DNA of 64,000 nucleotides from positions 1-64,000 of the forward strand of contig CAIQWD010000101.1 in the NCBI GenBank assembly GCA_903875445.1, in the 5' to 3' direction. Positions within the stretch are counted from its first letter, which is position 1; the number at the start of each line of letters is the position of its first letter. A program made the position numbers and the translations under genes. Source of the DNA: an uncultured delta proteobacterium (GTDB taxonomy: Bacteria > Desulfobacterota > Desulfobulbia > Desulfobulbales > Desulfocapsaceae). This document shows, piece by piece, positions 45,598-52,188 of this stretch. Under the pieces are notes generated by a model that saw nothing but the letters and a program-made list of their open reading frames with translations, had not been told where the DNA came from and searched no databases.

Positions 45598-46838
45598 TAC
45601 GAAAACTGGTGCGCAACGCCTCCCTGTTCACACCGCTTGACGGCGGTCGTCCGGCGGCCGGCCGGCAGCAGGGAGAGCTGCTGCATCTTCCCCGTGCGGC
45701 GATCCTCATTGAAAATGGCCTGATCGCTAGCCTTGGCGCGGAAGATGAGGTGTTGCCGACTTTGCAAGATGCGCCGATTGACGAAGAGATCGATGCCGCC
45801 GGTTCGTGCATGGTCCCCGGCTTTGTCGATCCGCACACCCATCTCTGTTTTGTCAGTCCCCGCGAAGCCGAATTTACCCGGCGTTTGCGGGGAGTTGCCT
45901 ATCTCGACATCCTGCAGCAAGGTGGGGGCATTCTTGCCTCGGTTGCGGCTATTCGGCAAACTTCCGAAGAAGAACTCTATCGGCTGACCCGTGAGCGGGC
46001 GCTGCAAGCCCTGTCTTTCGGCAGTACGACGCTTGAAATCAAGAGCGGCTACGGCCTTGACACCGAAAACGAGATGAAGATGCTGCGCGTTATCAAAAGA
46101 GTCGGGCGCAGCACGCCCCTTGATGTGGTGCCCACCTTTCTCGGCGCGCATGCCGTCCCCCCCGCCTATGCCGGCCGGGAAGATGCCTATCTCGACCTCC
46201 TTATCGAAGAAATGCTGCCGCGAATCAAGGCCGAAGAACTTGCCGAACAGTGCGATATTTTTTGCGAGAATGGGGTGTTTTCCCTCGAACAAAGCCGCAG
46301 GCTGTTGACCGCCGCAAGAGATATCGGATTCCATGTGAAAATCCATGCCGATGAGGTCAATGATCTCGGTGGTGCCGGTCTTGCCGCCGAACTGCAGGCC
46401 CTTTCCGCCGATCATCTGCTGGCGGCAAGCGATGTCGGCCTTGCCCGGATGGCCGCCGCAGGCATAGTGGCAACTCTCCTGCCGGCTACCGCCTACAGTC
46501 TGAGAAAGCCCTATGCCAGGGCGAAAGACATGCTGGCCCACGGAGTTGCCCTGGCTCTTGCCACCGATTGCAATCCCGGCTCGTGTTTATGCGAATCCAT
46601 GCCCTTCGTCATCGGTCTGGCGGTTTTGAATATGGGCTTGACACCGGCCGAAGCGCTGACCGCCGCCACCCTCAATGCCGCCTATGCCATTGGCATGGCG
46701 GAGAAAGTCGGCAGTCTCCAGGTCGGCAAACAGGCCGATTTTCTCCTGCTCGATGGTGAAAGCCCGGCGATTCTTGCCTTTCATGCCGGCGTCTCGCCCG
46801 TTTGCGCCGTCTACAAGCGTGGCGAAAAAATCTTCTGA
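45594..46838 (+). CDS. hutI: Imidazolonepropionase
   Basis: 414 residues, starting at GTG 45594 inside the hutU stop (GTGA). Amidohydrolase metal sites are FVDPHTHLCF, VKIHADEVNDLG, SADHLLAAS and ATDCNPGSC. It opens the imidazolone ring to give N-formimino-glutamate in the third step of histidine breakdown. Length and motifs are normal. Confidence 0.95.
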   Translation: MIRKLVRNASLFTPLDGGRPAAGRQQGELLHLPRAAILIENGLIASLGAEDEVLPTLQDAPIDEEIDAAGSCMVPGFVDPHTHLCFVSPREAEFTRRLRGVAYLDILQQGGGILASVAAIRQTSEEELYRLTRERALQALSFGSTTLEIKSGYGLDTENEMKMLRVIKRVGRSTPLDVVPTFLGAHAVPPAYAGREDAYLDLLIEEMLPRIKAEELAEQCDIFCENGVFSLEQSRRLLTAARDIGFHVKIHADEVNDLGGAGLAAELQALSADHLLAASDVGLARMAAAGIVATLLPATAYSLRKPYARAKDMLAHGVALALATDCNPGSCLCESMPFVIGLAVLNMGLTPAEALTAATLNAAYAIGMAEKVGSLQVGKQADFLLLDGESPAILAFHAGVSPVCAVYKRGEKIF

Positions 46839-46857
46839 TCTCAGTGAGTGTGGAGCT

Positions 46858-48483
46858 ATGAAAAAAATAGTCGAATGCGTCCCTAATTTTTCCGAAGGTC
46901 AGGATCAACAGGTCATAGAGGCCATTGCCACTGCCATTCGCGAAACCAGCGGCTGTAGCCTCCTCGATGTCGATGCCGGCCAGTCCACTCATCGCACGGT
47001 CTATACCTTTGTCGGTGATCCGCAGGCGATTGTCGAAGGCGCCTTGGCTGCGGCCCGGACAGCGCGCCGGCGCATCGATATGCGCCGGCACCACGGCGAA
47101 CACCCGCGCATGGGAGCACTCGATGTCTGTCCCTTTATCCCGGTTGCCGGGGTGAGCATGGCGGAATGTGTTGCCATTGCCGGAGAATTTGCCATGCGCC
47201 TGGCAAAAGAACTGCAAGTTCCAGTTTATCTCTATGAAGAGGCGGGCCGGCAGGACTTTCGCAGGCATCTAGCCGATATCCGCGAGGGCGAATACGAGGG
47301 CCTTGCCAAAAAACTGACTGATCCCCGCTGGTTACCGGATTTTGGTCCTGCCGCATTTGTCCCCGAGTGGGGCGCTACCGTCACCGGGGCGCGGAGGTTT
47401 CTCATTGCCTATAATGTCAATATCCTCGGCACCGCCAACCAGGCGCACCGCATCGCCCTCAATCTGCGGGAAAGCGGTCGGGGCGAGGGGCAACCGGGAC
47501 GTCTGCCGGCGGTTCAAGGGATGGGCTGGTATGTGAACGAATACCAAATGGCCCAGGTCACGGTCAATCTCACCGATTATAAAACAACGCCGCTCCATGT
47601 CCTCTACGAGGAAGTAAAAAAGGAGGCGGCAGCCCTCGGCATCGGGGTCGCCGGCTCGGAAATCGTCGGCCTGGTGCCGCGCGAGGCCTTGCTGGCGGCG
47701 GCTGATTACTACCTCAAGCGGGAAAAGATCTTTCTTTACCGGGAAGAGCAGAAGATCCGCTTAGCCGTCGAACGGCTGGGCCTGAATTCTATCACTCCTT
47801 TTCTTCCGCAAAAAAGAGTTATTGAGTATCTGGTTACCGAGCCGCCGGCGGAACCGCTTGCCTCGCTTTCGGTGCGCGGCTTTATTGAAGAGGTGGCGGC
47901 TCGCAGCTCGGCCCCCGGAGGCGGCTCGGTGTCCGCCATGCTGGCGGCGGTCGGCGCCGCCCTGGGAGCGATGGTGGCGCAGCTGACCTACGGGGTGCGC
48001 AAGTTCGAACAGGTGGGACCGCAGATGCAGCAGGCCTTGCCGGTCCTCGATGCCCTCAGTCGGCAGCTGATTCCCATGATCGATGCCGACACCTCAGCTT
48101 TCAAAGAATATATGCTGGCCCTGCAGCTGCCGAAAAATACGGCAGAAGAGAAAACCATCCGCCGGGCAGCCATGCAGACGGGCCTGAAAACCGCCGTTGA
48201 AGTACCTCTAACCACCATGCGCCTGGGCGATTCAGCCTGGGAGGCGCTTACCCTTGTCGCCCGTCACGGCAATCCCGCTTCCGCCTCCGATGTGCAGGTG
48301 GGGGTGCGAGCCATGGAGACCGGTATTTGGGGTGCCTGGCAGAATGTCCTGATCAATCTTCGCGGCATTGATGACCAAGGATATTCTGATGCAATACGCC
48401 GGGAAGCAGACGACATAGCCGCCAGGGCTGCGAGCAGTTGCGGCGAAATTCTAGCCATTATCAACCAACGCCTGACAAATTGA
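46858..48483 (+). CDS. ftcD: Bifunctional glutamate formiminotransferase / formimino-THF cyclodeaminase
   Basis: 541 residues from ATG 46858 (MKKIVECVPNFSEG), preceded by a GGAG at 46851. Residues 1-300 are the formiminotransferase (HRTVYTFVGDP, RHHGEHPRMGALDVCPFIP); from about 340 comes the cyclodeaminase FchA domain (SSAPGGGSVSAMLAAVGAAL). It moves the formimino group to tetrahydrofolate and releases ammonia, leaving glutamate and methenyl-THF. The fused layout and length match animal FTCD. Last gene of the hut operon. Confidence 0.94.
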   Translation: MKKIVECVPNFSEGQDQQVIEAIATAIRETSGCSLLDVDAGQSTHRTVYTFVGDPQAIVEGALAAARTARRRIDMRRHHGEHPRMGALDVCPFIPVAGVSMAECVAIAGEFAMRLAKELQVPVYLYEEAGRQDFRRHLADIREGEYEGLAKKLTDPRWLPDFGPAAFVPEWGATVTGARRFLIAYNVNILGTANQAHRIALNLRESGRGEGQPGRLPAVQGMGWYVNEYQMAQVTVNLTDYKTTPLHVLYEEVKKEAAALGIGVAGSEIVGLVPREALLAAADYYLKREKIFLYREEQKIRLAVERLGLNSITPFLPQKRVIEYLVTEPPAEPLASLSVRGFIEEVAARSSAPGGGSVSAMLAAVGAALGAMVAQLTYGVRKFEQVGPQMQQALPVLDALSRQLIPMIDADTSAFKEYMLALQLPKNTAEEKTIRRAAMQTGLKTAVEVPLTTMRLGDSAWEALTLVARHGNPASASDVQVGVRAMETGIWGAWQNVLINLRGIDDQGYSDAIRREADDIAARAASSCGEILAIINQRLTN

Positions 48484-48965
48484 TGATATTCCGCTTGGAG
48501 AAAACAACAAAGCACAAAGACCGGGCAACCTTGCCGAGACGAGACATTCACCGACACAATTGAAGGCTTCACCGGCAGAAGGTTGACCGCATTTCCCTCT
48601 ACCCCCTTATTTCTTTTATACATTTTGAATGAAAGCCTAAACAAGAAAGTACCTGGTAGCCGCTCAGGGTAAACGTCAAAACCGAAAAATCTTGTCATCT
48701 TCTAAGCCTGACCCTCTCTCCAATATTTAGCCATCATATCCAGTCACTGCTTCCTAAATATGGGGAGTGTCCTTTGTTATTCCTAGTTACCGGTTGCCAT
48801 GATGGCGACCGTTGATGAGATATTGTACTGAAGAAGATGCTCGGTTTTCTTGGTCAGATTGGGGGACTGCTGAAATAATGGGTGAGGGACGATGCGTTTG
48901 TTCAAGAGGGCACGGAGGGTGGCTTTTTCCGCGTAGCGGTTTAGTTCAACTAATATTATGTGAAT
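48484..48965. other. Gene-poor stretch between the hut operon and the recoded gene
   Basis: About 480 bases. The first part (to about 48720) has host-like composition. A near-perfect palindrome CGGTTGCCATGATGGCGACC lies near 48790-48810. A short open stretch of 60 codons (48812-48994) has several Cys and Trp but no motif I recognise. Composition turns AT-rich from about 48945. No terminator for the hut operon is evident. Confidence 0.5.
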
Positions 48966-49850
48966 CTAATTGTTCTTTGGGAGTTGTTTTTTAATATCTC
49001 ATATCACTTTGTTCATATCATTTCCAGCATCCACAGTCTCTTGCAATACTTTATTTAATTCTCTTAATTGAGCAAGAGTCTCAGTTTTTTGAGTAAGAGT
49101 CTCAGTTTTTTGAGCAAGAGTCTCAGTTTTTTGAGTAAGAGTCTCAGTATTTATTTTTTCTCTGTTTGCAAAAGTTATAGTAACATCTCAATCAAGTCTT
49201 TTTCCTACTTCAATAATATTTTCAGGAAGTCATTCTTCATTTGTTATTACAAGTCATTTTATATAATCTGAAGCTCATGGAAATCAGCTATTTACTCAGT
49301 CAATATATGCCATAATTGATCATTGTAGATTTGAAGTATCTGCTCAAGCAGTTTTTACTATAACAATGGATGAATATATATTATTTAAAAACGATATATA
49401 AGCTGCTAATCCTCATGATAATTCTTTTTCATCAAAAGTTCACTTTTTTCAAGTGTTATAATATTCTTGTGCAAGTTCTTTAAAATTTTCAGGTAATAAT
49501 TTAAAGGTATTAATAGTATCATTTAGATATTTTTGACCTCTTTTTGAAGAACTAAAAGCTTTTTCTAGGATTTTTGTTATTTCATCTTGAGACATTATTA
49601 TTGATTCTTTAGACCTCTCAATTTCTTGAGGAAGCTGCTTTGCGTTGTTTTTCTCGATACTGGGGTTGTTTGAATTTTGTGAAGAGTTCGACAAATCCCC
49701 TGCTTGAGCAGATTGAATACCAATTATAAGAGTTGTAAGTAAACAAACAGCGTTCCCTATTTGTTTAAATCTAACAAATATCGATTTTTCTACTTGATAG
49801 TTTTTGGATATGTTAACTAATGAATTCTGATTACTACCGGTTCAGTGCAT
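48966..49850 (-). CDS. Secreted coiled-coil protein gene with UGA read as sense (probably Gly)
   Basis: Read on the minus strand, one frame from about 49835 to a TAG at 48968-48966 has no TAA or TAG but 12 in-frame TGA codons (49451 down to 48999). The sequence is about 30% GC and uses only AGR for Arg. With TGA as Gly it reads sensibly, for example FPGASDYIKGLVITNEEGLP. It starts with a signal peptide (FVRFKQIGNAVCLLTTLIIG then QSAQA), followed by a polar region, and ends with a coiled coil of four TETL(T/A)QK heptads. UGA=Gly is the code of Absconditabacteria and Gracilibacteria; UGA=Trp would give 12 Trp and no TGG codon. The natural start is unclear: the only in-frame ATG (49850) lies in GC-rich flanking DNA, so the 5' end may be truncated. 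Function unknown. Confidence 0.75.
49068..49151 (-). repeat. Four 21-bp tandem repeats encoding coiled-coil heptads
   Basis: The plus-strand unit TTGAGYAAGAGTCTCAGTTT plus one T repeats at 49068, 49089, 49110 and 49131, the Y alternating C, T, C, T. In the recoded frame each unit encodes one heptad, TETLAQK or TETLTQK. The length of three codons times seven keeps the frame, so copy number could vary without disrupting the protein. Confidence 0.85.
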
Positions 49851-50263
49851 TTTGGCTTTCCCTTGGTTCCGGGTCGGTCGAGTCTTTTTTTACCTTTCCA
49901 TGACTTCAGAGCCTCCATCGACTGCCCCATCCGGTTGCGCCTTCTGAATACCCCAGCCATTGAGGACCTACGCTTGCAGGGCTTATTTGAGGGTGTCCAT
50001 CCCCGTTTCCAGGGCACCAACTTTCGTCCACTACCTGCGCAGATCTCGTCTGCGGTATCATTTGCCAGTCCAACCTTACCGGGATCTGCTCTCCCCATAA
50101 CGGAAACCCGGAAATGAACCGGTACCGTTACGGACAGGAGGGTGAAATACGGATGAAGGTTACATTTCCCTTCCGCCGTGGGCAAACGTTTATTCCGTTT
50201 GCCGATTAACGATTAAAATCATCTTGATGAAAAGCATTTTTCTCCATTGATGTCAATAGAAAA
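49851..50263. other. GC-rich block between the recoded gene and the UCA tRNA
   Basis: About 410 bases. Between 49851 and 50180 the sequence is GC-rich and sharply different from the AT-rich gene beside it. Open stretches exist on both strands (about 90 and 120 codons) but neither resembles a protein I know; the low-complexity basic reading on the minus strand could be part of an intron or mobile element. An 8-bp hairpin GGCAAACG/CGTTTGCC lies at 50181-50203. No clear identity. Confidence 0.4.
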
Positions 50264-50356
50264 TGGAGCGGACAACGGGATTCGAACCCGCAATACGGGG
50301 GTGGCGCCCCCTACCAGGCTCTGAAGGCCTGCGTGTTGCCATTACACTATGTCCGC
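50264..50356 (-). tRNA. UGA-decoding tRNA (anticodon UCA), glycine-like identity; alternative: atypical tRNA-Sec
   Basis: 93 bases with encoded CCA. Acceptor GCGGACA/TGTCCGC (7 bp), D arm GTGT-AATGGCA-ACAC, anticodon arm CAGGC-CTTCAGA-GCCTG with anticodon TCA, a 23-base variable region with a GGGGG/CCCCC stem, and T arm GCGGG-TTCGAAT-CCCGT. G1-C72, C2-G71, U73 and C35 are bacterial tRNA-Gly identity elements, and removing 18 bases of the variable arm leaves a normal tRNA-Gly. Against tRNA-Sec: acceptor is 7 not 8 bp, D stem 4 not 6 bp, discriminator U not G. For tRNA-Sec: UCA anticodon, long variable arm, and selB in the window. Base 37 is G, unusual after A36. No strong promoter is seen upstream. 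Confidence 0.85.
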
Positions 50357-50391
50357 GTTGTATTCATATTTGCGCTCAAGATGAGATTTGT

Positions 50392-50457
50392 TTTTCGTAG
50401 GGTGCACTCTGTGCACCAACAAAACCAGGATGGTGCACAGAGTGCACCCTACGAAAA
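50392..50457. repeat. Perfect 27-bp inverted repeat
   Basis: The arm 50392-50418 (beginning TTTTCGTAGGGTGCAC) is repeated exactly in inverse orientation at 50431-50457, with a 12-base spacer. Each arm itself contains the smaller palindrome GGTGCACTCTGTGCACC. There is no T run on either side, so it is not a typical terminator. It resembles REP/MITE-like elements mobilised by RAYT transposases. It separates the UCA tRNA from the hypothetical gene to the right. Confidence 0.9.
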
Positions 50458-50460
50458 GCG

Positions 50461-51192
50461 TCAATTTGAAAGCTCATCGGAATTATTAGGGGTGTTTTCC
50501 GGTAGATGCTTCCCTTGGCTCAACTCCTCCAGCAAACGTTGATAGGTTGCAATGCGGGTGGGCTTGAGCCGTTCTCCTTCTTCGCTGAGCAGGGTAATCC
50601 ACGCCTTCCCAGGGGGTTTGATGCGCAGAGAGAAGAACACCCTTTCTTGTTCATCGGTCTTAAAGGATTCCTTCAGTTCCGTGCCAAGCCCCCATCTTTT
50701 ATTTAATCGCACCTGAGCCCTCTGGCGCAGTTGCTCGGGTGGCGCGAACCTCGATACCGAACTTTTAGGATACAGACCGAGATAGTGATGATACAGAAAT
50801 CTGTATGTTGCAAGCTCGAAGAGTTGTTTGTTTGGTTCGCCGTGCAGACTGTGCAGCAAGATGCAATAGGCGGTATAAGCCCAGCGCTCCGGCTCGGTCC
50901 CAACAGGAAGAACAAGCCATTGAAAAAGGCCGATTCTTTGGGCGAGATCAAGAACGTAGCCACCTTTTTCGACCAATTGCTCCCACAATTCAAGTTGACG
51001 CCCGTGATCGGTGTGGCCCAGTTTCTCCATCATATCGAAAAATTTCAACAACAAATAGGCTTCGCCGCAACGCCTCGCCACCTCCAGTGGCGGCAGCAGT
51101 TGCCCGCCGGCGCTGGTGGGGAGTCTGATGCGCTTTCTGTCGGCCAGATGGTCAAGCAGTGGAGCGGTTATATGCTCAAGATGACGGGCCAT
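50461..51192 (-). CDS. Hypothetical protein
   Basis: 243 residues, soluble, helix-rich, no motif recognised. Features are a Trp- and Tyr-rich middle (RWAYTAYCILLHSLHG, ATYRFLYHHYLGLYP) and a charged C-terminus. It begins MARHLEHITAPLLDHLADRK. It is separated from neighbours by the inverted repeat and a 120-base gap. Composition is host-like and the length of open frame supports a real gene. Confidence 0.65.
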   Translation of the reverse strand: MARHLEHITAPLLDHLADRKRIRLPTSAGGQLLPPLEVARRCGEAYLLLKFFDMMEKLGHTDHGRQLELWEQLVEKGGYVLDLAQRIGLFQWLVLPVGTEPERWAYTAYCILLHSLHGEPNKQLFELATYRFLYHHYLGLYPKSSVSRFAPPEQLRQRAQVRLNKRWGLGTELKESFKTDEQERVFFSLRIKPPGKAWITLLSEEGERLKPTRIATYQRLLEELSQGKHLPENTPNNSDELSN

Positions 51193-51313
51193 TGCCTTAG
51201 GTGGAGTGTCGTGTTTTTGCGGATCGTCTCTGGCTTAAAGGTTACAATATAGACTCCGGAGCAATTCCCTACCACATAAAAACAATACAATCCGGCAAAG
51301 ATCCAGGCATCCT

Positions 51314-51634
51314 TCAAATCGGCGGAGCGATCGTTACCACAATGCGCATATCGGTGGTCGCTCGAACCCCGTGCGGTTCTCTGATCTCCGAGATGAGGAT
51401 ATTGCCGGTTTTCGCCGGCATTTGCGCTCCATTCGCCCCGAGGAAAAAACCTTCCCCCTCAATCACTTGGATCGACAGTTCGCCGTCAAGATCGTGGGAA
51501 TGGACGGGGAAGGTGACCCCGGCGCGCAGGTTGAAATTGATGATTTTAAAGAACTCGGAATCTTCCACGAGAAAAAAACGTTTCATTGCGCCTTCGGTAA
51601 ATTCCCTGGTTGTATTGAGATCAAGCAGTTTCAT
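51314..51634 (-). CDS. Small cupin-domain protein
   Basis: 106 residues, a single cupin barrel. Motif 1 is FPVHSHDLDGELSIQVIEGE with two metal-binding His, and motif 2 near residues 80-90 (EIREPHGVRA) supplies another. Such small cupins bind a metal and may sense or convert small molecules. A palindrome of FNR/CRP type lies about 120 bases upstream. Confidence 0.82.
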   Translation of the reverse strand: MKLLDLNTTREFTEGAMKRFFLVEDSEFFKIINFNLRAGVTFPVHSHDLDGELSIQVIEGEGFFLGANGAQMPAKTGNILISEIREPHGVRATTDMRIVVTIAPPI

Positions 51635-51993
51635 AGTGCCTCCATCCTGGTTAAGAAAAAAAGAGTCAGGCTTACTTTTGCTTCAAGAAGCGGCGGGAGT
51701 TGGTGGCTCCTAACGCTTCTTTATATATAACAATGCCCTGTTAATGCGCCTTGACCTCAGTCAAGATTCCGGCAATATAGCCAAAATAATTCCGGCAAAT
51801 TATGTTTTCGCCGTAACCTTCCGATAACATTTTCTGGAAAAAAAACTCCATTTGCCGTATTAGTGTTGCTGCAGCAAGGATGGCTTAACCGGTTATTCTT
51901 GATCTCAACCCGCGCCTCCGCCGCTTCTATGACGAATTGGCCTTCTTCATGCGACGGAGGCGTCTTTCTTTTAGCTGAATCAAAGGACACATA
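51635..51993. other. Intergenic region between cupin gene and mpl operon
   Basis: About 360 bases between divergent genes. It holds the TTGAC palindrome at 51751-51764 and otherwise no open frame with support. No strong promoter hexamer pair was identified. Confidence 0.5.
51751..51764. promoter_or_regulatory. CRP/FNR-family operator-like palindrome
   Basis: TTGACCTCAGTCAA is a perfect TTGAC-N4-GTCAA inverted repeat. This form is typical of CRP/FNR-type regulators, and similar sites are proposed for the nitrosative-stress regulator HcpR in sulfate reducers. It lies upstream of the cupin gene on its strand. Confidence 0.5.
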
Positions 51994-52188
51994 ATGGTCG
52001 GACAGGATAAAACATCGCGGGTAGCAGACAGCCCGGAAAAGATGAGCGACGAAACAATTCTGAAAATCGCCAAAGAGATTACGGTCAAATTCATAGAGGT
52101 CGGCAGGATAACCCCAACGACCTTTGCTTCGGCTTTTGCCGGCATCTACAGCACCATCGATAAAGCAGTCCGAGGCAACAAATCATGA
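51994..52188 (+). CDS. Small conserved-looking hypothetical protein
   Basis: 64 residues, start ATG 51994. The sequence DETILKIAKEITVKFIEVGR then ITPTTFASAFAGIYSTID is a helical domain with an amphipathic pattern. It overlaps the mpl start by four bases, so it is translated with mpl. No function is recognised; its close coupling to mpl suggests a regulatory or accessory role. Confidence 0.72.
   Translation: MVGQDKTSRVADSPEKMSDETILKIAKEITVKFIEVGRITPTTFASAFAGIYSTIDKAVRGNKS

Noticed and set aside
48812-48994. 60-codon plus-strand gene before the recoded gene
   Set aside because: No recognised motif, and its 3' end runs into the recoded gene's coding region; left unannotated.
49068-49151. CRISPR-like array
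   Set aside because: Units are 21 bp directly abutting with no spacers, and they encode heptads in frame.
49068-49271. Plus-strand Ser/Lys/Phe-rich open frame
   Set aside because: It is the antisense of the coiled-coil repeats of the recoded gene, low complexity.
48966-49850. Ordinary pseudogene or selenoprotein explanation for the TGA-rich frame
   Set aside because: A decayed gene in AT-rich DNA should collect TAA and TAG too, but none occur. Twelve UGA without SECIS hairpins is not a selenoprotein pattern.
48966-49850. UGA read as tryptophan (Mycoplasma-type code)
   Set aside because: It would give 12 Trp in about 280 residues with no TGG codon, in contexts such as P-x-A-S-D and D-x-D that suit Gly better. 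Not fully excluded.
49817-50185. Minus-strand 122-codon basic open frame (and the 90-codon plus-strand one)
   Set aside because: No motif, no ribosome site, overlapping opposite frames of equal openness in GC-rich DNA.
48484-50263. tRNA-integrated genomic island with att repeats
   Set aside because: No copy of the tRNA 3' end and no integrase gene found on the far side.
50392-50457. Rho-independent terminator for the tRNA or the hypothetical gene
   Set aside because: No T run follows the stem on either strand, and the arms are longer than usual.
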